Shown here: in pieces, positions 50,641 to 64,000 of the stretch
How the letters are laid out: every line of letters starts with the position of its first letter
How positions within the stretch are numbered: the stretch's first letter is position 1
NCBI RefSeq assembly: GCF_910589235.1
Contig: NC_060964.1
Span: 5,563,492 to 5,627,491 of the forward strand
Origin: Vespa crabro
Taxonomy: Eukaryota > Arthropoda > Insecta > Hymenoptera > Vespidae
Length of the DNA: 64,000 nt
Reading direction: 5' to 3'
Position numbers and translations under genes: made by a program
The notes under the pieces: model-generated
What the model was told of the DNA's origin: nothing
The model's database searches: none
Seen by the model: the letters and a program-made list of their open reading frames with translations, nothing else

Positions 50641-51191
50641 TAACTACCACTCTCTCTTTCTCCCTTTCTCTCTCTCTCTCTTTCTCTCTTTTATTGTTAA
50701 TTTTGCTTTTCTTACAAAGCAATTGCACGGAATGCAAGCGAGCGGACGCTGTGTGTCGTTTATTAAAGGATATGAAGAAACCTTTTGTTGCGTGGTACAC
50801 CACGCTCTTTAGTCTTCCTTTCTCTCTCTTTCTCTCTGTTTTTCTTTTCTTTTCTTTTTTTTTTTTTTGTTCGCTTTTCTCTTCCTCTCTATTTCATTTT
50901 TCTTTAGAAGGAAACAGAAAAAAGAAAAGATAAGGAGAGACAGGAGAAATAGAAAAGAGACAAATAGCGTGACACTGACGGGGGACGGGAGGGCGAGGAA
51001 AAAAAAGATAAATAAAAAAAAATAAAAAGAAAAAATAAGAAAAAAAAATAAAAAACGTGAAAAATAAAAAGGAATAAAAAAAAAGGAGAGGAAGAAACGA
51101 CACGGAGACGCGGTTGCCTCGTCCAAACTCTCATTGTATTCTCGAGACGGTTGGATATTACGAGTACGAGATGTTTCTACCCCCCCCCTCC

Positions 51192-51231
<40 letters not shown>

Positions 51232-51908
51232 CTTTCCTCTTTTCCTGGCTCTTCCATCTTTCCAGCCTGTTTCTCTCGACTTCTTTCGCTTCTACGTATG
51301 GCGCGCACGCTCTTTCCACTTTCTTTTCTCTCTCAAACTATGTTTCCGACATGTACTAATGGCCCAGAAGAGCTTGGAATGCGAGATTCGCAAAGGGTGG
51401 ACCGAAGGGATTGCAAACCCTTACCGAAGAACGCGACATATACTCTCTTTCTCCTTTTCTCTTTCACAAGTAAAACCATACGATTGCTTTCCGTAGACGC
51501 TTTTCTTTATCCGATATATTTTTGATCTGTGAAATTGTCTTTCGTATTCTATGTGAAATCTTGCGGAAGAAAATATGGGGTATACCAAATAGAAGGATTC
51601 GAAAGAATTCTTTTGCGAAAAGGGATAGATTTTTCTGATCAGAAAGTTAATTAAATTTTGTTCAATTGAAATTGAAAGAACGAAGGAACGAGAGTGTAAC
51701 GTAAAAAAGAGATGAAATGAAGAGAGATTGTGGTATGGATATTAGGATAGAACTAAAACGAAACGGGAAATATTTATTCGTTTGTCATAATAGAAAAAAA
51801 TAAAAAAAATAAATAAAATGTCGAGGTATCGTGCACGTGTCCTTTCGAATTCGTCTGTCGCGTTTCATGATAGACTCCTCGTAAATTTTTTTTCCATTTC
51901 ATTTCGTT

Positions 51909-51957
<49 letters not shown>

Positions 51958-53407
51958 GGAGAAAAAGAGAGAAAAAAAAAAGGAAAAAAGAAAAACTATA
52001 AAATTTGAAATACACGTACACATGCAAATTGTATCTTTACAATCTCCACGGCACATGTTTTATGTGTCTTATTAAATAAATCCTTCAATATATCAATGTA
52101 CGAAAATAAATTATGAATCGCGAGATATACGCTTAGTGTTTTTTCTTAATAGAATGAAACTCAATAAATGGCTCGCGGAAATTGCATAATTTCAATCTTT
52201 CATTTCGCACGCGCGACGTTCTTTTTCGATTTCACTTTCTCCAAGTTATTTCTACATAATTGAATATTAGAAACGTATAAACTTAACTCCTACAGCGAGA
52301 AGAATTTATGATAATAGCGCATGGAGTCTTTTATTTTTCTTTCTGTCTTTTCTTTTGCTTTTATTTTTTTTTTTTTTATTCTTTCTTTTGCCTTTTTTCT
52401 TTTTTTCTTTTTTTTTTTTTTTTTTTTTTTTTTTTATCTAAGAAGAAAAAGAAGAAGAAGAAGAAGTAGTAGTAGTAGTAGAAATGGAGGAGAAGCAGAA
52501 GAGCGCGAAAGCACTTTCGACGGATAAAGAAACAGAGAGGGACGTTCGCGTCAAGATTAAAGTTCTCATTTTCTTAAGTACTCGTCTTACTGGCTTTACC
52601 AGGTGAAACATCGTAAAGGCGCGTTTCCAAAATACCGTGCCATAATGATATTTGTCGATATACGTTGAATTCGCATCAACGACTTTAACAAAAAATTTCA
52701 GATTTTAACGTAAAACATGGTCTTACGATTTTATCGTAAAACGTATTTCATTGTACTGATAACCATAACTCGAACTATTCACTGTGATCACATGGAAACT
52801 ATCTCACGGAAAAGGGAAAGAAATTGAAATCCTTTCCTATCTACGAAGAAAATCTTTACAATCTCTTTTTGCTTTTTGGATTTGAATGAATCAAAAAAAA
52901 AAAAAAAAAGAAAAAAAAAGAAAAAAAAAATAGAAATAAGAAGAAAATAAAAAATGGTACAAACAAAAATATGCAACCTAATTCGATTGGTACTATTCGA
53001 AGTTTTTTATATTTGAATATAACGTTAAACAAAACGATTGATTTCATTTTTCTCCTTCGTTTAATTGAAAATCAATTTTGCATCGTTGAAAAACAATATC
53101 CATTTGAAAAGTGCTAGATGAAATACATTAGCTGAACGATGAACAGTCGATAATGTTAAACAGTCTTTTGCGGAGATGAAGAACGTTCGGGGTAAACAAA
53201 GAAATAGACGTGAAAATGGAAATTTTGAATCTATAAAAGAACATTTGTCATTTACGCGATATTAGTGGGTCCACAGAAAGACATCCACCTTTACAAATTT
53301 CAGTAAGGCTGTGTAAGAAAGGACGTAGGAAAAGGTACATTGTTCGGAATTTATAAAATGATATGTAAATCCTTGGCTATATCCTACCATTTCTACCATC
53401 GCTTCGA

Positions 53408-53449
<42 letters not shown>

Positions 53450-53819
53450 TCTCTTTCTCTTTCAACGTTTTTCTTCTTTTATGACACATACACACACACA
53501 GACATACACACACATACACACACTTACATATATATATATATACAGTTAAAGTTTCATTCTCCTTCCAATCGTTTCTCCGTCCAGCTCTTTCGTGCCGTAG
53601 CACGACCTGTTTCTTGCATAATGCATCCGTCTTTCTTACCGATAGTCCGCAGACCGTCGATGGTACTTCGAAGGAAGGTTCGATGAATCCTCTAGGAACG
53701 TACTTTTTATCCGATAAAGCTTCTCGGTTATCTTGTCTGTCGAATAGAGTAGAAGCCTAACCATCTCAAGCAGATTTTACGCTCGAGAAACGAAGATCGA
53801 ATTTTCAACAGCAATATTG

Positions 53820-53870
<51 letters not shown>

Positions 53871-54535
53871 ATATCTCTCATCATCGTTGGCGGTTTCATA
53901 CAAAATTTTCTATTTGAGAACGATCGATCGTCCCTTCGCGCCATTTTAAATGCTTTCGTTCGAACAAAACATCAGCCACTTCATTCGGCGACACTTCGTT
54001 CAAAAACCTTCCAGGTTTCTCACGCTATCGAAAATCCAGTGTCGACGCCGTTGTGTTTGCCGCGACATTGTTCTTTGTCATTGTCGTCGACATTGACGTC
54101 GTCTTCTTCGTCGTCGTCGTCGTCGTCGTCGTCGTTTTCGTCGTCGTCGTCGTCGTCATTGTTGTCGTTGTCGTCGTCAGCTCTCTTACTGATGGAGTTC
54201 GCTTTAACGCGGCACGAGCACGAGCACAGGCGTAAAGCATCACTCTTTTACAACCAACTCGTAAAGCCTCACTCGTGTCTAGGATAATCCCCTTATATGT
54301 AGGTCGATCGCCGTTCGACGCTCACATCTTTACTAAAATGCAACCGTAATTACGATGAGAGACGTAGTAATGTCTAGCCGTACGAGATCCCTTAACACCG
54401 GCTGCATTGGAAGAGCTATTATAATTTAACGACCATGGGCTTTATACGTCGCGTGTCCAACAGCAGTCTACATTTGCAGCTTCCTCTTTCTTTCTCTCTT
54501 TCTCTCTTTCTTTTTTTCTCTTCTTTTTCTCTCTC

Positions 54536-54579
<44 letters not shown>

Positions 54580-55436
54580 TTTCTCCTTTCTCCTTTTCGT
54601 TTAAACGTGAGGCGTATAATTACCATGAAAAAAAGAAATAGAAAGCAAGAGTTCACTTTTCACGCATGAAAGGTTCAAAGTAAAAAAAGAAAAAAGAAAA
54701 AAGAAAAAGAAAAAAGAGAAAAAAAGAAAATGGAAAAAAAGAAGAAAAGAAAAGAAAAAAAAAAAAAAAAGAAAAAGATCTTGAGTAATTTTTCTATCAT
54801 AGAGTTAGAGAGTACTTCTTGCCTTTATTGCGTACGCAAATGGTAACGCTCGTTATGACTTTCTCACAGTAGGCCTCGTCTTTATGAAAAACTAATGACC
54901 ATTCGGAATTCACGCGAGCAATAGAAACAAACGACCTGCGAGAAATCATTATTCATATCGACGATTCAAGCGACAAGATCATCAATCTAGAAAAGTGGTA
55001 ATTGGTCTAGAGAGAAAAACAAAAAGAAAAGAAGAAAAAAAAAAAAAAAAAAAAAAAGAAAAGAAAAAAAGAGAATAATATTTAAATAAATTTTGAAATG
55101 AATTGATATTTGCATATTATCGGTATTACTTTAGTTTGACACATGTCAAATACTTTCTGGAATCTTTTATAAGCGAGAAACTTTGTTTTGCCTACGAACG
55201 AACTGCAAAACGTGCCGCGCAAAAACCTTTACGACGACATTCTCTTTTCTCATTCGCGGGAAGGTGAAAAGCACTCGGTAGAAATGTACAAAGCACATAA
55301 GCAAAGGCAAGTCACGTACATAGGTATCTATATACATATACACGTAAGGTAGCGTACGCTCTAACGGAAAACGTAGCACATTGAAGATGGTGCGCAGTGT
55401 GTCGGAATAGCCCTTGAAATATTACAGAGACGTTCA

Positions 55437-55482
<46 letters not shown>

Positions 55483-57990
55483 TTTTCTTTCTCTTTTCCC
55501 TTTTCTTACTTTTCTCTGTAAAAAGAAAAAAAAGAAAAAAAAGAACGTGTGACAAGGTCACGTTTTTACAAAAGTAAAACATAAGAAAGTAAGAGAAACG
55601 TAGAGCCGGCCAAATTCTTTTTCGATAGTAAAACGTTTATTGGATATATCATGTCGGTAGATATCACGAGTATATTTTTTAAAATAAAGTATCCCTTTTC
55701 TTTATCATAACGCACGTGTGTGTCCAAAGTTTGATATTTCTAATACAAATTTTTCTTTCGCTTCAACGTGAAATAGAAAAGTAATAATTGGATATATCTC
55801 ATGTATATTTATGTATGTATATATGCATGCATCGATAAAATTGGTTTAATTTCGATAAATATATGACGAAAAGAGCACACGATCTTTCATATTTCTATTT
55901 CACACTTATGATGAATATTCTTGAGCTGTTCCCTCTGGGAAATAGTCGAGCACGTTTTTGGTTTCACTATCAGTATGCGAACACTTTTAACAGGAATAAC
56001 TAGATGTTACACGTGTAGGTAAAATCTGCTGGCAAAGCAATAGAGTAAAGTACCGTGCTCTTTACGAAAAAAAAAAAAAGAATTTTATTACGTTATTACA
56101 GAAATCTGCTTAGGTAATACGAAAGCGTTAATCATTCAGAACGACAAATTTATAGAATTTAATGTTTCAAGATTTCGAAATAAATTTGATTGGCTCTTGT
56201 TCCGTGTGAACATAAAGTCGATCGGTTTAGATAGTATCGGAAGGGACATTAACGTTAGCCTAATTTGATTGGCCCGTAGGTGTCACGGTCCCTCAGTATA
56301 CCGTTGACATGCTCCTATGCAAATTTCGTTCGGTCGTATACTAGCATGTGCATTAATCATGTGTTTGATTATCGCTCGAACGATACGTATTGTAAAAGAG
56401 AAAGCAAAATTTCAACATTTTTATGGAATCGAGATTACAGAGTAACTTTGCCTTTAGCGTTCAGAACCAGGAACATAATTAATGAGACACGGTTTTGGAC
56501 GGAAATGATATCATTCAAATATTTTCACAATTGGAATCTGGTCTTTCTGACGGAAACATATCAATATATGAAATAACACAGATTCTATCTCAATCTCGAA
56601 AGCCGATCCGCATGTCAGTGACGTTCATTAAAATCGATTTTCAGTCCAACAACAATTTAGTTCGATTCCGATCGCGTTCCGATTCGGATATGCGCTTTTA
56701 ACGCGAAAGAAGTTGGAAAATTCGAATTGTCGAGCGTTCACGTTCGACGACGTCGCTATACCCCACGCTCCGCATGTTTATTGTCGCATAATGTATAACA
56801 TTATGCAAATCAGCGTTTCACCGCTTATGTTGCTATGCGATGCAAATAAACCATGTCGCTACGTTAGCACAACAACAAAACGAACCTACGTCGTGTTTGG
56901 CCGATCGTAAGCTAACTGGTCCATTGCGACCGATTTCTACATAGGTTTATCTATCAAAATATCTATGAACTTATCCAAACGATTCGTCGCTATTGCGACT
57001 TTTGCCTTTATCTATTATTGACGTTTATAGCACATACAATTAGTCGGAACGAAGATAAAAGATATTATATCGGAGATAAAAGATATCAAGAATGATCGAT
57101 TTATCGTTAGATCATTAATTAAATTTAAGATCGAATATTTTTTATTATATGATTTAGATTGCGTTTTATATACACTTGTATATCGTTTGGAAAATTATTC
57201 AAGTTACAATAATAGATAAATTAATTGGGTTAACGTCGAGTGAATCATGTGTCGTATCGCGATTTTTTGGAAATTCAAAAATTTGTTGTTCATGCTAATG
57301 GAGAACGTTTTCGAGATTAATATTGTGATAATATAGGAATGAATAAAATTAGTTATCTACCTTTTGAACGTAATGCTTATGAAGGTAGCGTCAATTAACG
57401 CCAATAATATGGATATCAACGTCCTGAGAATAATTTTCGTTGAATTACGTCCGATCACTGGGATGATTCACTGTATCCGAATTATTTGCATGTGAAAATC
57501 TTCATCGTCCAAAATTTAATACGGCCTGAAGTCACGTATCATGCGTGATATACGCTTAACTTTAAATTGTATCCACGAAAGAACATGTTCCAATGGAAGT
57601 CCATGTCTTTCTGTTCACAATTTTGAAATTTGCTGGACTCATTTTCTTTTCAAAATGAAATATAATGAAATGTTTCTCGATGAATTCTCAATAGAAAAAT
57701 TATTTTTCTAATCGAAATAAAAATAAAAAAAAAAAAAAAGAAATAAAAGAAAAAGAAAAAAAGAAAGAAAGAAAGAATGAAAGAAAAAAAAAAAAAAAGA
57801 AAATGAACGAGCGACGTACCGAAATTATTTTGTTTGTAGGCCTAAGTGAAACGGACTGTTCGCTGAATTTCCCAGGGGGAAAAGAAAATCATGAAAGATT
57901 CTTGAAAATATCCTCCCTGCGGCGTTGACATTCCCCTTTTCGTGGACGAGCACGATGGTTAGTTCCCGTCGTTACATTTCCTTGCGTTCG
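50641..57990. other. Non-coding stretch rich in pyrimidine and purine blocks
   Basis: No gene is recognised. Pyrimidine blocks switch to purine blocks at about 50905, 52437 and 54625. Other content: CT at 51195-51224, TA at 51910-51955, CT at 53411-53442, CA at 53486-53542, CT at 53822-53864, (GTC)n-type repeats at 54080-54179, CT at 54546-54572, poly-A at 55034-55058, CT at 55440-55475 and A-rich sequence at 57715-57805. A unique, moderately AT-rich block at 56200-57000 has overlapping frames (to 98 codons) without a domain. Confidence 0.65.
54080..54179. repeat. (GTC)n trinucleotide repeat
   Basis: About 100 bases dominated by GTC units with TTC, ATT and GTT interruptions. It yields poly-S, poly-V or poly-T frames depending on strand and phase. 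Confidence 0.92.
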
Positions 57991-58042
57991 AGTAGACACG
58001 TGAACGCCAAGTTGAGAATACGTGCTACGAAGAGAGTGCAAT

Positions 58043-58044
58043 GA

Positions 58045-58121
<77 letters not shown>
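58043..58121. repeat. (GA)n tract, two blocks
   Basis: Two GA blocks separated by AAAGAAACAG; another GA block follows at 58230-58260. Confidence 0.93.
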
Positions 58122-58224
58122 GTCGAAGCCGAGATTCAGGAGAAATGGATTTTCAACCCCTAAGGGTATCTCAGCTTCCGGAAATATGGATATAGGCAAT
58201 TAAAATTAGGAGGTGGAGTAGAAA

Positions 58225-58261
<37 letters not shown>

Positions 58262-60285
58262 AGGAGGATAGGCAAGCAATCGGACATCGTGGCTGTTTGA
58301 AACTCATTTTACGCTGAATTTTTGCCAGAATGACAAGAAAAAGAAGAAAAAGTATAAAAGAAAGAAGAAGAAGAAGAAGAAGAAGAAATATACGAAAAAG
58401 AAGAGAAAGTGGAGGAATAAAAACTAAAGAGATTTATCGTGCTGGCACGAGAAGAAACGTCGATGCTACCGAGCTGGCACTATTGTTTTCAAAAAATGTC
58501 ATCCGGGTCGAGCCCGTAGAGACGATTCTTTAACCTCACACGATGCCGACCAAGAGACATCGTTTTTGATATGTCACGTACGAGCCATAGTTCCCGGGTG
58601 TTCTTCGAAAAACTTTCCTGCCACTTATCGAGACTTCTGCTTTGGATTCGAGACGTGCGTGTTTCATATTACAAATCTCAAAAACTAATCCTTTATAAAG
58701 GATTAATCGATTTATCAAATTTCATCGATCCATATATTCTCGAAATAATCCTAAATTTAGAATTTTATCGAATATATTTCTAATACGATTATTATTAAAT
58801 TGTCCCGTTAGATTTCGATAAAATTTCTTTTTCGTTCTTATTCTTATTATGTCTCACGTTATGATAAAAAATTTTGGTGAATAAACGAACGACATACGAA
58901 ATTCTATTCTTCTCATTGATATTTCTCTTTAACAAAGCTAACATCGTTCATCCTTCAAAAAGTCCTTTCTCAACGATCTACCGAATGATTTGTTTTGGCA
59001 TACTTGAAGAAAAAGTTTATAAGTTCTTACCAGTATCGTTTAGTACGTTGCCTTCCATTGCGTGGACGTTTCTCAACTCTAATATTTCTCTCGTTTAGCT
59101 TTTATTTTACTTTCTTACGAGTACCATTAACGTTAACTCCTTACTACCTACCGTGTCGGACATTGTCCATTTTTATCTCGACGATGCTCGTTCGACGCGT
59201 CGTTATTGAACTTTTTAGTGGCTCATTCATACTACGCCACGTTATTCTTCTCGTATCGCCAATTATAAAACGTATTACATATAAACGTAAAACAAGTAGG
59301 TATTTAAATGATATAAATTAAATTTGAAACGTCGCTTTTATTAATTAACCATTAAATTAAATTAACCACATTAGCGTAAAAATTAAAAAGAGAGAGAGAG
59401 AGAGAGAGAAATTAAAGAAAATAAAAGAAAGGGCCATACACGTTACATATTTCATGTGCATTTTAATGTGCAAAGCTTTAAGATTTATGGCTGTTTAAAG
59501 ATATGCACTTTTTACACTTTAACCGTCACAATGATAGAGAGGGTAAGAGGAAAATTGGTTCGATAGCCTCTGGCACCAGATTAGCGCGCTATCTCTCCGC
59601 TCTCTGACATTATATTTTAAAGAGGATATATCGAAAGTTTACTACCGGTTGGTTGGTACCGCGCTCGCGTTGTTTGCTTCTCTGCATGCTGTACGAGCGT
59701 GTTGTATACGAAAGCATAAACGACGTGGTTTTCCACGTTATCTGTATTATTCATGAACTTGTCTAAATCTATGAACACCGATAACAAACGCATGAACCAT
59801 TTACGAGCGATTTCGCTATCGCAAATTTTACAGACACAATAATTACTTTGAAAATAATCTCTCTCCCTCTCACTCTATTTCTCTTTCTCTTACACCTTTT
59901 TTTCTTTTACGATCAATTACAAGTATTTCATTTTCTATTTTATAATGTATGCAAGGTATAATATACTTATGGATCATACGTACGAAAGGAACAAGAATTA
60001 TAATATTTTATATCAGTTCGTTGCCTTTAGAAGAGGGCAATTTATTTTTTTTTTCTTTTCTTTTCTTGGTCTCTCCTTCGAGAAATGAGCCTTCCCCTGA
60101 TGTCTCTGATCCGACGTATTGATTTCTTACGCCCGGGTTAAAGGTTACGCCGACGACAAAAATTTCGCTAGCTTTTGCCTCTTACCCTATCGTAAAGGTT
60201 TATTGAGAAACTGTAGAAGAGATAGGGAAGAAAAGGGTAAGTAGGAGAGTTCCTACCGCGAATAACGTGATCGTAGGAGCGAGCG

Positions 60286-60287
<2 letters not shown>

Positions 60288-60342
<55 letters not shown>
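60288..60342. repeat. (GA)n microsatellite
   Basis: About 26 uninterrupted GA units. Confidence 0.95.
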
Positions 60343-60548
60343 AGGAAAACGGTAGGAGTTATTTCATAGATACCCTTGGTTTGTCCTTTCCTACGATTAT
60401 CCCTTTCTTTCGATCCACAAAAATGATCGACGTGACTTATTGAACTTTATATTCGCGTTAACCTCGCGTAAGAATTGTAGGCACGTCAAGAAAAAATTCG
60501 TTTACCTGAAAAGAAAAGAGAAAGAAAGAAAAAAGGGAGAGAAAGAGA

Positions 60549-60589
<41 letters not shown>

Positions 60590-61187
60590 GAAAAGCAAGA
60601 GAGACATCGAACATCGATCGTCCTATAAAGAGAATACCATTATTAAAATAATAATATTATTTTTACGATTTTTATTCGAGAACCAGAAACTAATGCGAGA
60701 ATAGTTTTATTTATCTCTTTCTTAAACACGATCACCGCAAAAAGGGTTCCTTGGCGTAATAACTAATAGCATTGCCTCGTTATAACTTTCAATTGAGGAA
60801 TGATATTTATCAATTCTGTTTGAGATTTTGCGCGAGTTCGTGTTGAAAATTTTTTTCATTTTTTTTTTTTCATTTTCTTTTTTTTTTTTTTTTTTTTTTT
60901 TGCTTCTATTACAGGAGTAAATTGGCTTAAATCAATTTTAACGAAATATTGCACTTCCAATTTGTTTACCATTGACGATAGGAGTGAGTAACATATCAGG
61001 CTTATTTAATTATAAATACTATATATATATATATATATGCATATATATTTTAATTTTAATTAATTCTATTCTGGAACAAAAACAGTTTCATTAGGTGAGA
61101 ACCGCATTATTAATGATTCTGAGAAAAATAAACGTGGAACACAAAGGTTAAAAGAAGAGGAGGATAATCAGGTTCATGAGAAAGGAA

Positions 61188-61243
<56 letters not shown>

Positions 61244-61738
61244 GAGAGGAAGAGATGGCAAGATGAATAAAATCGAACGACGACAAATCGGCGGCGTCTG
61301 AGAAGCATCCGCCGTTTCCCTTATTATCGATCAGTAAACTAGGAAGGGTGAACACCCTTTGGAGAATTCTCACGCTTTCGTTCTGCCTCAACGATGAATA
61401 TTCCGTATAAATAAGCTGGTTAAACGGAATTCGTGGATATCACCGAATTTTTCCACCTCTCTATCTCCTCCCATTGGAAATATATATTCAATGATATATG
61501 ATAAAAATAATAAAAAAAAAAAAAAAAAAAGAGAAAAAAAAATGAAGAAACATGATATCTATAAAGTGTTCGTGATATCTTTTCGAAAGGATATTAGCAA
61601 TATCGTTATTGCTCTCAAATTTGAAGAATCCACTTTGATGTCTCTCGAAAGAACGTTTGAAATTTATCCATCGGTTTATTTGGCTCTTGATTCTCTATCC
61701 CTCTTTCCTTCGTTTTCTTTCTCTATCTCTCTTTTTCC

Positions 61739-61794
<56 letters not shown>

Positions 61795-62350
61795 ATCTAT
61801 CTATCTCTCTATCTCTTTCCTTCTCAAATCCACAAGAGGCGATCGTCCAGGATAAGGGAACGTAAAGAGTTGGAATCGTGGGTGGGTAAGTAAAGGAGCG
61901 ATCGAGAGGTAATAAAGGTTCCGACATAAGTGATACAAAGGATGGAACGAAAGAAGCGCAAGAAACGGAGTCTTGCTGAGACGAGGGAAGGGAGCATTCT
62001 TCCTTAACTACCGATGCGGTACGCTGTAGTAAGCTTTTTCTGGCGATTCGCTCGGCCGACCGGTGCCACAGTTCGTCGAAGGAAAAGCGATAATAACGAA
62101 AAGTTTCTTGAAGCGAAGCTTGCGCGCCGAGGATGCCACGAAGTGGATAAGAGAAAGAAAAAGAAAGAGAAAGATGGAAAAAGAAAAAAAGAACGTGGCA
62201 AGGGAGAAGGGAACAGAGAACCGAGTAGACGAAGGGTTACCTCGAAAAGCACAGTAGAGCGTGGAAAACAGTTGAAGGAACAGAAGAACGGAAAACAGTT
62301 GCGAAACTGCTGCAATTCTTCCAAACTGCCGTCTAGCTAGTATCGTCACC

Positions 62351-62361
62351 ATCTCTCTCTC

Positions 62362-62412
<51 letters not shown>

Positions 62413-62420
62413 CTCTCTTA
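62351..62420. repeat. (CT)n microsatellite
   Basis: About 23 uninterrupted CT units preceded by an interrupted run. Confidence 0.94.
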
Positions 62421-62930
62421 CTCTGGTGCATTCTTTTTCATTCCCTCCTCGTCGGCTTTCCATCCTTTTCACTTCTCAGTTTTATTTGTTCCTCGACCAC
62501 CAGAAGGCTTTATCATCTGCTAATAGCGAAATAAAATCCGATGAAACGAAATCGTGGCATTAAGTGCCTCTCTTTCTCTCCTTTCATTCCTTCTTTCTTC
62601 AGTATCCACCCACTGTGTTAACGCTGACCGATGTTACCGTAGTAGATTTCCGAGGTTATTCCGATTCTACGATATCTACCTCCGGGCAAAGCTACGAAAA
62701 CTTCGAACATCGCATTATGCTATAGTGGAATAGTAACAACAGCAATGGCAATAGCAGCAAAGACGATAACGGTAGGTGGAGTTTAGCTTTGCCGGTATTG
62801 CTGCATTGGAAATTTGGCAAGGGGTTCTAGCTCGTTTTCTATGATTCTTTTGCTGTGAGAAGAGTTACCATCTCTTATGTTCTTTCTATCTCACTCTGTT
62901 TTCTCTGCGTTGCCTATTCCTTTTATTTCT

Positions 62931-62967
<37 letters not shown>

Positions 62968-63836
62968 GGGCACGCTTTCTATCGTTACAACTCCCTCCTC
63001 TCTATTATTTCTCTCTTTTGACATTAAATTTACTTTCACGATTCGCTTACTCCACCGTATCACCGAACTACCAGAGCACTGAGTTTAGATTATACTTTAT
63101 ATCGTTCTTCTTATATCGTATAAGTTCTTCCGTTGTTTAAAATGCGAATATAAATAATGTAAAAATCGTTTTGGTATAATAATCATCGTCGTCGTTGTCG
63201 TCGTAATTTCAAATTAATATCTGTTTAAATATTTATTAACCGACGGTAAATTTTTTGTTATTACCTATATTATTTTTCGTGCACCGTCGAATCCCATTTC
63301 AAATAGGCGATACTTCGATGTTCCTCTGGAAGGTCGGTCGAAGGATCGACAGGCACTACTTACATCCAGAATCTTCTTGTCTCTCTTCTCTCGTCTTTAC
63401 TCGGCCGTTCATACTTTTTTTTCTTCCCGGCCACTTCGTGAAAGTAAACCGACGTTGAGAGGAGAAACGTACGATGGAGAATCTGACGGGCAAAGTTTAA
63501 ATACAGACACGACGCCCATACTCGCGGAAGCTTTTCCAGCACTTACGTGAGCTGTTGTTCTATTTTCATGAGAGAACAAATCGAAGATGCAACTGCCACA
63601 GGCGAAACGGCAAGCCCGTTTCTACGCGAAACTACGCCTTTTACATGTTACTAACTTACATTGTAACACCTCTCTTTCAAACTTTTTTACAAAATGTTTT
63701 CGCAACGTCGCAACCATTTTCTTTCTTTCTTTTCTTCTCTAGCATAACATTTTAATAGTCTCTCTTTGGTAAGAACCATAACAATTCATAGCTATATTGA
63801 AATTTTATTCTTCTTTCTTTCTTTCTTTCTTTTTTC

Positions 63837-63871
<35 letters not shown>

Positions 63872-64000
63872 CATTGAAACGAAAGATTTGAGTACCGAGA
63901 GAATGTTACGATCGATCTTCGGAGTTCTTGGCCAAGCGATTCAAGGATAATTATCCTACAAAAAAGAAAGTTAAAATTGGCCGCCGAACGGAACTTTCAC

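Larger units (their letters stand above)
57991..64000. other. Non-coding right end of window
   Basis: No gene is recognised. GA tracts lie at 58043-58121, 58230-58260, 60288-60342, 60548-60584 and 61195-61240; GAA units at 58364-58387; poly-T at 60879-60901; TA at 61021-61039; CT tracts at 61740-61820, 62351-62420 and 62935-62965; CTTT/TTTTC repeats at 63815-63871. A unique block at 59540-59860 and another at 62490-62830 are non-repetitive but have no long frame. A short motif shared with 4330-4353 occurs at 60019-60042. Confidence 0.65.

Noticed and set aside
56280..56701. 98- and 68-codon overlapping plus frames
   Set aside because: They overlap in different phases with no domain. A coding exon would normally be open in one phase only.
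59556..59578. tRNA B-box-like GGTTCGATAGCC followed by CACCA
   Set aside because: There is no matching A box or acceptor stem within 80 bases upstream. Similar GGTTCGA hits at 53677 and 42860 (minus) also fail to fold.
1..64000. CRISPR arrays, rRNA, insertion sequences or transposase genes
   Set aside because: The composition and introns are those of an insect nuclear genome. No spaced direct-repeat array, rRNA signature or transposase/reverse-transcriptase frame was seen.

Overview
This looks like nuclear DNA of an insect, most likely an aculeate hymenopteran (wasp, bee or ant). The evidence is short GT-AG introns, a low-complexity Pro-Val cuticular protein pair, AT-rich spacers packed with (GA)n/(CT)n, (TA)n and homopolymer tracts, and no bacterial operon features. 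The order is an inference from style and content; I cannot run a search to name a species.

Left end (1-3.1 kb): the 3' end of an unrecognised, highly charged protein gene on the + strand (stop at 966) converges with a complete eight-exon gene on the - strand (3043 to 1284). That gene is invisible as one open frame. When spliced it gives a 404-residue protein whose C-terminal half resembles the Grp7/JHBP/BPI-like lipid-binding fold.

Middle (9.1-17.8 kb): two paralogous secreted structural-protein genes lie head to head, at 10617-9535 (-) and 16411-17533 (+), about 5.8 kb apart. Both have a tiny first coding exon (8 and 5 codons), a phase-0 intron inside the signal peptide, a KR dibasic site at residues 39-40 followed by the identical motif GLELSLG, a Gly-rich block, a roughly 105-residue PV/PYPV block and a second Gly-rich block. 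Their core promoters match: a TATA box, the same ten-base initiator CAGTGTGCAC 31-33 nt downstream, and 22/23-nt leaders. They are most like the CPLCP (low-complexity, proline-rich) cuticular proteins. Together they read as a small duplicated cuticle-gene cluster whose copies are probably co-expressed.

Rest (3.1-9.1 kb and 17.8-64 kb): I find no convincing multi-exon gene. The 46 kb right part is a gene desert, either intergenic or inside a very large intron. It holds over 40 GA/CT microsatellites, TA tracts, poly-A/T runs, several palindromic or G-rich motifs and one weak candidate for a short secreted-peptide ORF (23999-24130). Most long open frames there are translations of simple repeats (RERERE, SLSLSL, FFFF). 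The most interesting biology is the cuticular gene pair with its conserved processing-like motif, and the cryptic Grp7-like gene.
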